Shown in pieces: positions 53,101-64,000 of a DNA stretch of 64,000 nucleotides. The stretch lies in the NCBI GenBank assembly GCA_950295325.1, contig OX485804.1, positions 26,104,001 through 26,168,000 on the forward strand, written 5' to 3'. The stretch comes from Polytrichum commune (lineage: Eukaryota; Streptophyta; Polytrichopsida; Polytrichales; Polytrichaceae). Every line of letters starts with the position of its first letter. Position 1 is the stretch's first letter. Below the pieces are notes generated by a model. That model saw nothing but the letters and a program-made list of their open reading frames with translations. It was not told the DNA's origin and did no database searches. The position numbers and the translations under genes were made by a program.

Positions 53101-55032
53101 AGTACACCTGATGCCAGGCTCTTCATTAAACCAGAGACTGTATGTTCACTGTTTGTGCTTAATGTAGCCTATAAAAATTTGATAATCTGAGTATCTACAA
53201 TTGCTTCTGTCATAATATGATGGAAACTTGATGCCGAAGTACATATTACTCTGTAAGGGATACTGTTATCTCAAAGACCAATCAAAGGCAATGATGGCAA
53301 AGCTATGGAATTCCTGAACCTACCCAACAGATTCTTCATTTCTGCTTCATATAAGATGTCAGGCTGCGATTATAAGTTTATTTCAGGTTTATATCTAGGT
53401 AAAATAAATTGCTCTTGATTTCATCTCATGAATTTAATCGCAGTTCATTGTACTCCATGCAGGCATCCATACTAGGACCTGTGAAAAGCAAGGTGAACGA
53501 GTTGTTGCTGCAAGCTGTAGGACTCCCAGTAGGTGTGGCCTGTTACTAAAAATCTAGGTCTTGTGGCAAAATGCAAAGTTCATGGCTTAGTGAAGCAGTC
53601 TTAAATAGCAGGAACAGGAACTACCTGAAACATGCAATTTCTATTACTAAATTTTAAGGCAAGAGATCCAGCTAGATGTGTCTATATTAAGAGCCTCAAA
53701 ATCTACAAGGAAGGAAGGAGATACTGAGAATGAATAGATGAAATGTATATGAGAAGCTGCATCTTTTCTTTGGAAGTCATCATACGTGGAGTATTTTGAG
53801 AAATTCTGAATCACATTACAAGATCCACTTGGTGAATAATACATCATTTGCATATTATTTCACAGATGGAGCAATATTCTCCTTGACTGCAGCTGGAGTT
53901 GATGAGAGTGTGTTGGCATGGACAAGGGCTGCTGTCGCATCTCCAGAAGAGCTTGCAAGTGCGGGTTGGACAGAGGGAGCACTTAAGAAAGCAAATGGTT
54001 TGGCTAATGCATCCAAGGCCATGTTCCATTTCTCAATGCCTGTCAGTAAAGAGAATGAAACTGAGGTAGCACTCACTACCTCTCTCCTCTTATAGCATCC
54101 ACTTGAGAACGCCACCTGATATACCTTTGGGAATCGCAGGTGCTGCGTAGATTGCTGTGGGCCTGCGAAGACTTGTCAAAGAGATATCCCACTACATATG
54201 AACAGGACGCAGACTTGTTAGCAGCATCTAATTCTGAGAAAGCCAAGGTAAGATCTATGAGCACCTTGAGGTCCTCCACAAAAGGATTCTGCTTTTCAAC
54301 CAACAACCTTGTGTGCATGCAAATCAATGATACAATGTGTGATTCAGCTGATTATCGTGTCTGCACATAGTGCCCTAAACACAACTCTGCATCAGTGATT
54401 TTCAATTTCTAGGTCGTTTTGGGGGAGTTCAGAACTGGGACTCCTTATGACACACCCAAGTCTCCTTGTGAGGGTTGAAGAAGGTTTTGCAAGTTTTTGA
54501 GTGTTCAGGAACTTCGCCACCCAATGAAACTATTTCATGGGTGCTTAAAGTGACATAAAGTGCACCAATAAAGTGAATGCTACACGCATCACATTGCCTC
54601 CTTTGGAGAAATGCTCTGATTATGCATATATGGCACTCTCTCGACAATATTCTTTTCTCCAAAGTCTTGCAGTTGGATCTCCAGGAAATTCCCTCTTCCT
54701 GACACCGACTACTGTGTAAAGCATGATATATTGTTCCAGGTCAACTACAGATATTTGGTTCTTTAGCCATTGCAATGATGAGACTTCAGTGGCATGCCCT
54801 TCAAATGTGGACAATCTTGTATTTCAACTATATTTTCGAATTCACTTTACCAGGTAAACTCAATAATATGGTCTTCATGTTTGGAGCATCTTGTGCATGT
54901 ATTGTGCAGGCACTACCATGGGCAAGGAGGCAAGCTATAAGGGCCTTGATGTCTGAGAAATTGGCTCTAAAAGGTGCTCGAGAAACATTTTGGGAGGCTT
55001 TGAAGAACCCACGTTCTAAGGCTCCATTGTGA
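50168..55032 (+). CDS. SET-domain protein-lysine methyltransferase, Rubisco LSMT-like, 11 exons, about 532 aa
   Basis: Exons: 50168-50298, 50992-51244, 51369-51554, 52151-52221, 52397-52544, 52719-52986, 53030-53070, 53463-53532, 53866-54065, 54140-54247, 54910-55032. Phases agree throughout and the sum is 1599 nt. The family methylates lysines, classically of the Rubisco large subunit or plastid aldolase; the substrate here is unknown. The N-terminus (about 45 residues, Ser/Thr-rich, few acidic) suits a plastid transit peptide. SET landmarks are GYGAVAGPCG, KTSFWYPYIEVLP, the active-site PWADMLNHS and GEQVYDSYG with LLLDYGF. A C-terminal helical region (DGAIFSL onward) matches the LSMT substrate-binding domain. 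Exons 1-6 and 9-11 are well supported; exons 7 and 8 (53030-53532) are weaker because intron 6 would be only 43 nt. Length is normal for the family. Confidence 0.85.
50321..50763. repeat. Tandem duplication inside intron 1 of the methyltransferase gene
   Basis: Two copies start at 50321 and 50541 (ATGCCGATAC), period about 220 bp. They share GCTCAATTGGCATGTC, GATGCGTGCTCATGCCGA and TTTTGAGCTGTTGAGAGG. Divergence is roughly 15%. Confidence 0.8.
51592..52100. mobile_element. Tourist-like MITE in intron 3 of the methyltransferase gene
   Basis: Terminal inverted repeats: GGCCCCCTTTGCACTAG at the left, CTAGTGTAAAAGGGGTC at the right, with GAGTTGAGAGCTC facing GAGCTCTCAACTC inside. It is flanked by TTA on both sides (51589-51591 and 52101-52103), the 3-bp duplication of PIF/Harbinger (Tourist) elements. 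No ORF. Confidence 0.7.
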
Positions 55033-55834
55033 TAACTTTAGCATGAAATTGGAAGTTAGCCCACCGCACAATTGGCAGGCATTGGGCTTCTCATTTCATC
55101 TAGCTGTTGATGACTACTTCTGCTCCATGTATCTTGATTGTGATAATTGAATTGCAACAATATACCTCTTGTATCTCAGAGCTCATGTTGGGGGATTGTG
55201 CATTGAAAGAATTGTATCATGGTTTACAAAATAAAGCAACACATATAGGGACAGGGTTTCTCTTTGCAAAGGTTTGTGGCATCTCGTAGCAACTATCTTG
55301 ATTGGGTTCCTTTTTTATTTAACAATCAAGCAGTCTACTTGTCGTGTGTTGAATCCTACACGCCTGGTCCCTCCTTCGCTCTGGGGAAGGGGAAAAAAAA
55401 AACAAAAAAAATTGCTTTACAAATCTCTTGCTTATTAGATCAGATTTATACTTTAATCATGTTGGCCTGAATCCATCCTTCATATCCAATTTAGCTTCAA
55501 GTACCCATCCACCTTCTGAACTCATGAGCGTCAAATTTGATCTAGAGCACAAGATGAGTGGCTCTTGTAATTGAGAGTCATGAGAGAACCTGCGAATATT
55601 ATTTATCACTTGCTTACAATATTGAGTGTGCCATGGGGAGTGAATTTTGGATGTAATTATTTAATATAACAGATGGAAATTTACAGTATGAAAGATTTAA
55701 AATCTAATGAGGAGCTGGGACTAATGGATACTCACAGAAATAGTGTTAGGAAAAGTTAGCGATATAAATGATATTGACCCCACATATGAAGGAGCTAGTA
55801 ACTTACCCCATTACATTAATGAACATCAGACATC
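55033..55834. other. 3' flank of the methyltransferase gene
   Basis: Probably the 3' UTR and spacer. No further gene is supported. Confidence 0.45.
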
Positions 55835-56130
55835 ACTAACTACACTAAATATGATGTTTAGTGTCACCAATTCTATTAGTCTTGCTCAATACTATGGTAT
55901 AGTGTCACCAACACTAAAAGTTAACCCAACATTATTTGTCATTCCTTGTAAAAACAAATTGGGTTTTTAGATTTATATGTTGCAAGTACTATCACTTACC
56001 ATGTGCTCTTTCATCCAAATTTCAATCATCCATGACAATATTTGTTCACTTATTCATAAGAAGTGTCATCCGGAAAGTTACATGGTGACATAAAATACCG
56101 TATGACACTAAATATCATATTTAGTGTAGT
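55835..56130. repeat. Foldback repeat with 28-bp inverted arms
   Basis: ACTACACTAAATATGATGTT (55839 on) is mirrored by ATCATATTTAGTGTAGT, ending at 56130; there is one mismatch over 28 bp. Each arm is itself nearly palindromic. The interior has further GTGTCACC/AGTGTCAT words. It may be a MITE, but no target duplication was seen. Confidence 0.5.
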
Positions 56131-59100
56131 TGTTAGTTTGGCCTAAACTAGGAATGTTGGGGCTCTATATAGCAACCGTCATTCTCACCCTCCCCCTTCG
56201 TGTGTGTTATGAAGCAAAATATTATGTCAAATTTAGCTCGTTGCACATATTTAATACATGCCCAACACACATGCCCGTTACATTACCAATGTTTAGATAA
56301 TTTTGAAATGTTGCTATAGTTATCTTAGGTTACTATATTGTTCATCATTATCCAATCAAAACAAATTTAAGCACATGATTCAAAAAATCCAACTTAGTAC
56401 AAATTCTTGAGAAATTGATATGAAAACTTCATTTTATCAAATTTTGTTGAAGTTTGTTCATTTTACTTGATTTCAATTGTCTTGGATGGTGAGAGGGCAT
56501 TGTTTACATACAAATGTACCTCTCATTCATCCATGGTAAAACCTTATCTCCTAGAACTTTTGTGGTTGAATCATTCCAAATGCATTATGTTAGATCATTT
56601 GGGGTCTTATAAGTTAATTATGGTGTCAAATTATCTTCCCATAAGTGACATCCACACTACATACTCTCGTAGAGGATTCTCTATTTTGACATAAATTAAT
56701 TATTTTCCCTCAATTTTCCCACATGTCAATCTTGCATTGGTTGCGGACCCGCTTGAACCCATGTGGAAACTCTATTCCGGCACCAATAAAGATGAAATAG
56801 AGAGCCTTCTGCGGTATTCAGAGATTTTGTCGAAGGATTGAGAGTCACGCTCATATGTAAAAATCCCCTCTCATTGTGACATAAAGTAATAATTTGTTGA
56901 AAAATCTAAAATATGATGATAAGGAATTACTTTGTTATGCAGCTCAGGATGAATCAAATACGCAGTTCACATTGTGCTTTTGAATTTACTTGTAGATTCC
57001 ATCTTCGTTGTCTTTAGTTGCTAGAACTTAGAGTGAATGTAGTAAATTAGAGTGAATTTGCCCCATTGGGCCATCACTCTCCTAGGTACATGGTGTCCTT
57101 ACATGAGAGCCCTCTACTTATTGAAGTCATGTGTCAATTTGTCCTCCCAATCTAGAGGTTTAGGTTTAACTTAGTACGGTTATTCTACCCTTGACAACAA
57201 AAATGGCGGCTAAGTGCCGTTTTACACATGAGAAAAGTTGATCAATGCCATGACGACTATAAATTCTAAATCATTTCAAATTCGCGGCAAGAGAATGGTC
57301 ACCTTCATTTTTATATCATTTTCATGTGACTTTCTCACCATTTTTTTTTGGAGTGGTCACTCTTATATCCGATGAGCTTGTGTAAAACAAAGTGAGACTA
57401 TGACTTACTTCTTAACCCACGAGGTAATATAGAAAATGTTGGCCATGGTTTGTGCTCACTACTATAAACATGCCCTAAGGGTTGTGAAAGTCCAAAAGGG
57501 TTCTAGAATTTTGTGTATTGAGAGTTGAAGTTCAAAGGTTTCCCTTTTGGGGAAAACTATACAATTGAAAAACGACGGTGATTGTCCATTATACATTTGG
57601 AAAACAATCACTACACAAAAAAGAAAAAGAAATGTTGGTGTTTTGTTTTTACATTGATGTGCAATGTGCGTTCATCATCCCCTACCCATGGATGTATGGC
57701 AATGGGTAGCTTAATAAACAGTCACTACCCAATAGTTATGGGATCTAGAATTAGGCTTGCGAGCGAGCATGAAGGCACCCAAGGCATTGTGCCGATCATC
57801 AAGGTGATGTCTTTGGTAGATTGGCCTTGAAATTAGCATGAGAAACACCAAATCAATATGATAAACTTAAATTGGGATGCATCAATCATAAGTTTAGAGG
57901 GGGTAGATTTTTACTAGACCCTTTATGTGAATGGCACGAATCTCAAGCCCACGAAAGCCACTAGGTACCTCTTGTATTAGCAGAATTTGGAGTCGGTATG
58001 TGCACAAACCAACATAAACAGTCACATAGTATGTACATGATGTAGCCTTCTCCCCTTCACATTGATTGTTGGCCCTTAGATTTGTGGTGCAAATAAAAGT
58101 TGTGATTTTTTTTACATTTACAAGGCTCGTCCAAGGCTAGTTCAATGAAACCGTGTCCTCTGACCACATCATTCTTACCAAGGAAGCAAGTGACATGAAC
58201 ACCTAACATGTTTCGTCCAAAGAAAATGGAACGTCGGTGTTTGTACACTGACAAGAATGCGAGCTCTATTCATGCACAATTATTGTACTTGGCATGGAAA
58301 CCCCCTAGCCTTAAGATCTCATTCACCTTGGAATATACTCCGGCGAGCAGTAGATGTAGAAGAAGCACATGGCACTTTGTAACTATTCTATAATATTCAC
58401 GGACAATGCATGCAACAATTTGAGTTGTTACGCTTATCATTCACCTAGCACATGTTCACATGCATTCGTTGAGGGGTATTCACCTCAAATCAATTTCATA
58501 TAGTGCTTTGTCACCCAATCGTACGTCAAACCATGTACAATATACAAACCATGTGATTTAGTTGTAAACTTCTTCTTGGTTTGGTTTGTAATAGTCTCAA
58601 AAATGGAATGTTAGAATCCAATGTCCCATCATGTCTAGTTGCAACACAAATTGAGCAGTTAGGCATATATTGAGCATCTATAACCATGATAAGAATGCGT
58701 GTGTAACTAACACCGATATGGATAGGAATTGGCAAGCTTTCCGTGACAACAATATGATCATCTTATACTAATTGGATGTTTAATAACCTCGAAGGTGTGT
58801 GCACATAGATTGAGGTGTCCATGTCAATATCACTTACCTTAGGCATATCACTCCTTGTTTTAATGACTAGCATGATACATACATGTCTATCTCTCTTCTC
58901 TTTGAAACAAATAGAAGTTTCTATATACCATTTTTATGTTATGATTTTTGGACCCCAACAGTAAAACTATGTGGGCATTGCTCCATCTAGGTCATTAGTT
59001 TGAGGATTCCTATAAATGTTTAAGAGTTCAAATAACAACAATCAATGAGAGCTAAGGATAACGAGGTAGTGATAAGGCTAAAGAAATTGGATTAGGGATC

Positions 59101-60383
59101 TATTATGGCATGCCCTGTAGCCTTGGCACACCAACGGCATCTCATCCGCTAGGGAACTGGGCCCACTTTATTTCAAGGCCCACCATTGGTTAATCCCCTT
59201 TAATTAGTGTCGGTGCAAGTACAATAGGGCTCTCACCTGCCCAAAAAAATCCATATGCCAAGTACGCCCCAACCCGCCACCTGATTTGTCTAGTACTAGA
59301 TATTGATTAGATTGCTATGCTATCAACCATGAGCTCATTGGATGTTTTTTGTTGTTTCAACGAAGGCGCTCCCGTGCTAATGGGTTTCCTATTATACTTT
59401 TGGACAATCATTGGGCAATCAAGGTTGTTAATGTAATGTTTATTTTGTTTAGAGTTAGTAATTGCACACGTCATGTTTGTTTCCTTGGTCACTTCATTGG
59501 TCCTTGCATGCCTCTCGCGTAATATTTAGAGCTATAATGAAGGCAAGGGAAATCCCAAGGAATGCATAAGGTACAAAGGAGGGGAGAGAGAGGAGGCAGT
59601 TTAATTTCTAAACACCTACCAACCCCTTGTGGATGAAGGTAACAAGAGGCTTGGTAGGTGTCACCCACCAAGATTCACATTCGAAAACAATAAACCTTCA
59701 TTTTAGATTACATAGCAACAAAACCTTGCTCTAAGATACCCGGCTTCCCTTTCCCACGTGGGTGAACCCCAGCTCCGAGTTTAGAGCCTTTCCTCTACAT
59801 GACCCTTCTCAACTCAGAGAAAATGACCTTATTTGAAAATTTGTTGAGCCAGGGAAGCATGCTCGTCGAGGACTAACAATAATGAAACGAGATCGACACA
59901 CATACCATAGGTTGTTGCCTAGTTGTACACTTTGAGTACCAAAAGCTAATTTCCACTTTGGATAGTCTCCACATTGGTCAAGACCACAATGGAAATTTGA
60001 TCTCAACACTCAAAGTGTTAAATAAAGCAACACTCTATGGTATGTGTGGGTTCACGTATACAATACAATATAATATTGGGGGAGGAGGGGCCAAGGAACA
60101 AGAAGTTGAGAAGAAGGATGAAGAGGAGATGGGAGTGGTGGGGTGAGGTGAAGTGAGGTTGAGATTGAAGTGAGGTTGAGGAGATGTAAGTTAGGGTTGA
60201 GGGCGATGCACCAACCAAAAATATATTAGGGTACCCAAGGACTCCTTTGGTGTGTCACACACAACCAAAGTGTCTAAACCTCTTGTCTAAATGGAGGCTA
60301 GGTTGAATAATAGGCACTAGGCTATGTAATAACACTTTGTCCCCAAAATGTCCGAGAAGAGGAGATTCCTCCAAAGGAGGAGG
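56131..60383. other. AT-rich spacer with degenerate interspersed repeats
   Basis: No supported gene. A family-B-like segment without inverted partner lies at about 56486-56700. Short ORFs in this stretch have no recognisable motifs. Confidence 0.45.
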
Positions 60384-60420
60384 TGGATGGATGGATGGGA
60401 TGGGATGGGATGGGATGGAG
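60384..60420. repeat. GGATG/GGGAT microsatellite
   Basis: GGATGGATGGATGGGATGGG and further GGGAT units. Confidence 0.9.
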
Positions 60421-62159
60421 GAATATTCTACTTGTTTTTTGCTAAATAAGAAATGCAAATGCCAAATCATGTGGCATCTTTACAATTAGTTCTTTCTTGA
60501 ATAGTTATGGATATTCTTAAGGGAGGTCCACTATTGGAATTCTAGGTAGGTGAATGTGAATATAAGCAAATGTGTACGCCGCAGAGTCTATTCAGTATGA
60601 ATATGTGCAAAATAATTATGTGAGTTGGCGATATAATTATCTTAGGACAATATTAGAATAAATTTTGTATATGCTTTGAGCAAATCTATGGGACGGTCCT
60701 ACCTATGCGTATAGAATCTAGATAGGCTTAGATTAGCGTTGGCTCTTCCCAAATGTTACATATATATATATATATATACATATTACATTCCATAATCCAC
60801 TCCCAGCTTAGAGTCTAGTAAAGTCGCCGTCATTCTCTAATGAACTCTGTCACACTTGATTAATGAGTTACTACTTAGATAATTAGCGAGGACACCCATG
60901 TTAATGACAAGATTAGCGGCTTCGTAAGGTGCCATGCATGCCCCTTAATCTAGGAGTTAATTATCACTTAGGGTAATAAAGTTACATTAGGGTGAGCTAA
61001 ACTTTAAAGAGTGAAGAAGAACAAATTTGCAATCCTATCCTAGTGCCCGAGAGTGAATTTTGGACCCAAAGAGTACAAAATTTGAAGGGAAAAACACATG
61101 AGGTGGTGCTCACGTGACAACCACTTCTCCACCGAATTTTATTAGTCCTGACTTGAGAAAACATTCCACGTACGTACCCAAGTATTGTAATTAGGTCCAT
61201 GAAGGGTTGTTTTGGACCCCAAGTTTCTTGAACCCGGACTTTATTGCAAGCCCACCGTTAGTTAATGGGATTGATTGAAAGGAATCTCTCTTTTGAATCT
61301 GCAATAAGTCAAGTTCAATGGGCAACAAGCTCATCATGGACACCCATGTGAGTTTGATGAGAGCATTTTGAATGAGAGCATTTGAATTTATTGCTATGTC
61401 TTTAGTGTGCACTTTAAATCCTAATGAAGTGTGTTTTTGTTTGTGCGTTTTCAAATACCCATGCCATAATAATTGTGGGCATGGGAATCGGGATGACTCA
61501 TAGAGATTTACACATCATTCTGTAAAGATGGGCTGGGGCGAAACAACCCGTATATTGGTCCCTTGGAGGCAAGGGTTTAGACATCCAACAAAGGAACGAG
61601 TGTATGGGTTGGTTCGCCCAAATTTGTAAAGATGGTGGTTATGGATAGACAATGCCTCTTGCTACTGACACTGGGCAAAATGTCATAGTGATCATGAAGG
61701 TCGAGGTCCCCAAAAGACATATTTTAAGGCCTACATAATCCAGTGACATGGTCCAATGGGTTTTGCGGTGAGAGAGGCAAAAGAGGCGGTCTAGTAGAAA
61801 AAGGTAGGGGCCCGTGGCAAATAAATCTTGTTATAATCAAATTTAAATGGATTTTTTTCGGGGAGCTTTAGATGCAACTCTTCCTAGCTACTAGGTAAGG
61901 CTCACGAGGCACACTTTTCAACATTTGTGTGTTGTAATGAATCTTGAGAAGCAGGTTTGCCCTCTATGTGCCTTGATCATATCATAATAGCCCACGAGAC
62001 ATACCAATTTTTCCCTCTCCTACCCCTTGAACTGGCTCCCACATGTTTCACCAAACAATGTGGGACGTCTAGAACTTTGGAATTCGAGTACATACGATTG
62101 TAGTACAATGCAAAGAAAATTTAATTCACAAGAACCTTGGGTGGGGAGAACTGAACGTT

Positions 62160-62375
62160 GCTTACAGATGAACCAGTTGAGATTGAGAATTAACTAGTTG
62201 AGGTTCAAGACATCAAGTTCGTTACTGATCATTTTACATGAAACTTTTCAAATACACCTCAAATTGGTAAAGAAAAACCGAAAGATGTCAACATGTAACT
62301 AGTTGCACTTGGAAACACTAGGATTTTGACATATTATGCCCAAAGATATCCCCGGACACTGATCAGAACATATTT
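62160..62375 (+). repeat. Interspersed repeat family C, copy 4
   Basis: GATGAACCAGTTGAG, CTGATCATTTTACATGA, AAACCGAAAGATGTCAACA, TGTAACTAGTTG and CCCCGGACACTGATC follow in the family order. Confidence 0.6.
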
Positions 62376-63233
62376 GACCACGTGATAGGTAGCGGGTTGC
62401 AAATAATGCTCAATGTACAACACAAGGTACAAGTCACATGTAAATTACATTGAACATGTACAAATTAAATCGCTCGTTTTGTCTGTGAGAAGATTTGCAA
62501 GCCACCACTTCGACACATCTAACAAGAAGTGAAGACAAGTGAAGCTAAGAGAAGACAAGAGAATGGTCAAACTTGAAGTCTTTCCAACACTGCCCTTTTT
62601 GGACATACGTTAAACAAAATCAACACATTCACTTTTTGGTGCATGGTCGATCTTCTTGGTCCACATTCGGTTCAAACCTAGTGAGGGGCCCAAAGGCTTT
62701 GTAAATTGATTTTTTTAAGAAATTGGACTATGGAAGTTGGACCATCAAGTCGGACCATGGGAAAAAGGCCATCTTCCATGGTCCAACTTCATGGTCCATG
62801 GTGTAAACCGGTCCATGATATTGTGATGTGTGGCTCCTTGCACCGTGCTCGGTGTATTCCCAAAAGGATCTACACGATGCACATGCACCCATGCAAATAT
62901 TTGTGCAATAGCTTATACCCAACCCCACCCCAAGGTCATTGAAACCTTCCCGTTCCATACTAACATGCGGTCACATTTGTTTAGTGTTTTTCGACTCAAG
63001 ACTAAGTTGTGGCTAATTTCGGTGTCAAATTACTTTAGAATACTAACCCCAAAGAAGAAAGAAAGAATGAATGAAAGACAATTTCAATGTTGTCTCCGGT
63101 GTGAATTGTGGTGTTGCTTCATTTTCTAGTTGATCTCGACTTCCAAAATATATACATTGTAGGGCGTTTTGTTGGATGGATGACGAACAATCCTAAGAAT
63201 AACTACTTGTTCCCACCTTATGATGAGAAGGAG

Positions 63234-63650
63234 TGTTGCATACAAATGCACCTCTCAATCATACAAGTTAAGAGCACTTCCTTTCAATATGTACTCAAAT
63301 CTTATGGTCAATTTCTTTCAAACGTGTCGTGTTGGACTATTTCAAGGTTGTTGATGTTAGTTATGGTGTCAAACTATTTCAAAACAACAACTCCCGAGCA
63401 AACGAGAGTTTCTTTTATCAATTACTTTAAGTGTCAATCCGTTTATCATTCCAAATTTGGATTTTTGTTGAGTGGGGATTGTTGCATGCGAACATATCTC
63501 TCGTCCATCCATGTCAAATACATATGATTTATAAGGTATGGTAGTTTGTTTCAAGTGTGTCTTACTAGATAGGCAATTAAGGGCCAAGTTTTGAACAATT
63601 TCATATCAAACCATCTTGGAAAGTAGCCTCCAACATAGATTGTATGTCGG
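63234..63650 (+). repeat. Two tandem family-B-like segments without inverted partner
   Basis: TGTTGCATACAAATGCACCT (63234) and TGTTGCATGCGAACATATCT (63479) each start a segment of about 245 bp that also shares GTTGGACTATTTCAAGG or its relatives and a TATCAAAC-type word. They match one arm and the interior of MITE family B. Confidence 0.45.
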
Positions 63651-64000
63651 ATTGTTTAGTTGAACCACCTAGGATTCGTGCCTCTCAAGTAAGGGATAGT
63701 ACACACCTACCTCCTATAAGTTTTGTATCATCATAACTTAATCTCATTAGACTGATTCAATGATATATGATGCTACCCCTGGGTCCAAATATGCATAACT
63801 TAGGAAACAAACATACGAGTTATATAGTAGAGGCGCCTATTCCTGATTAGGACCCCATCAACAATCTGTAGGGTACCGGAACTTTGATTAGGTTGGGATT
63901 GAATTTCAATGAAGCTAGAATCAAGAGTGCCATGACACGTGTCTTGGCTTTGAGTGCTAAATTGAGGAGCATTGTGTGATTAGAATGAGTGGCTATGGCA

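Larger units (their letters stand above)
60421..64000. other. AT-rich spacer to the window end
   Basis: No supported gene. It contains a (TA)n tract at 60759-60778, family C repeat copy 4 (62160-62375) and family-B-like segments at about 63234 and 63475. Confidence 0.45.

Noticed and set aside
1-64000. tRNA, rRNA or other structural RNA genes
   Set aside because: No complete tRNA cloverleaf or rRNA motif found; only tRNA-like SINE heads and primer-site complements.

Overview
The window looks like nuclear DNA of a land plant. It has intron-split genes with GT-AG introns, two proteins with plausible plastid-targeting N-termini, plant-type Ty3/gypsy retrotransposons, a tRNA-derived SINE family and MITEs. 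I cannot place the species; the Tat/Ogre-like element and the loose gene spacing fit many lineages, including non-flowering plants.

Region 1 (about 1-25,000) is a nest of LTR retrotransposons. The outermost layer is a decayed Ty3/gypsy pol (about 300-508 and 18,863-19,330). An 18.3-kb Tat/Ogre-like element (509-18,857) sits inside its reverse transcriptase and is flanked by the target duplication AAACT. It has two 2.3-kb LTRs that look identical, an ORF before gag, gag-protease, RT/RNase H, integrase, and an extra sense ORF before the 3' LTR. Its most striking feature lies between RNase H and the integrase core: eight tandem copies of the HHCC zinc-binding region, all with their ligands kept. 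The pol frame is broken by two single-base shifts and one TGA. Next comes a truncated element with tRNA-iMet-type primer site (19,374-25,002). Its gag is split by a reversed solo LTR (20,122-22,226) of the same family as the big element.

Region 2 (about 25,000-30,800) is repeat-rich spacer: a duplicated AT-rich segment, long C runs, and two MITE families (A, 27,262-27,733 and 29,593-29,789; B, 28,916-29,146).

Region 3 (about 30,800-42,300) is a gene island. It holds a four-exon universal stress protein gene (+, 30,857-32,839), a three-exon gene of unknown function (-, 33,313-34,144), a degenerate tandem array of about 300-bp units (34,190-36,060) and a seven-exon plastid-type cyclophilin (-, 38,699-42,211).

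Region 4 (about 42,300-50,000) is spacer. It contains a dimeric minisatellite, two SINEs in opposite orientation each with its own target duplication, and a B-type MITE nested inside an A-type MITE that ends 176 bp before the next start codon.

Region 5 (50,168-55,032) is an eleven-exon SET-domain lysine methyltransferase of the Rubisco LSMT-like class. It carries a Tourist-like MITE in intron 3 and a tandem duplication in intron 1. The remainder (55,033-64,000) is AT-rich spacer with MITE-like and degenerate interspersed repeats and no gene I can support. The three recognisable host genes are housekeeping or stress functions and are not obviously linked. Exon boundaries were read by eye from splice signals, phase and protein continuity.
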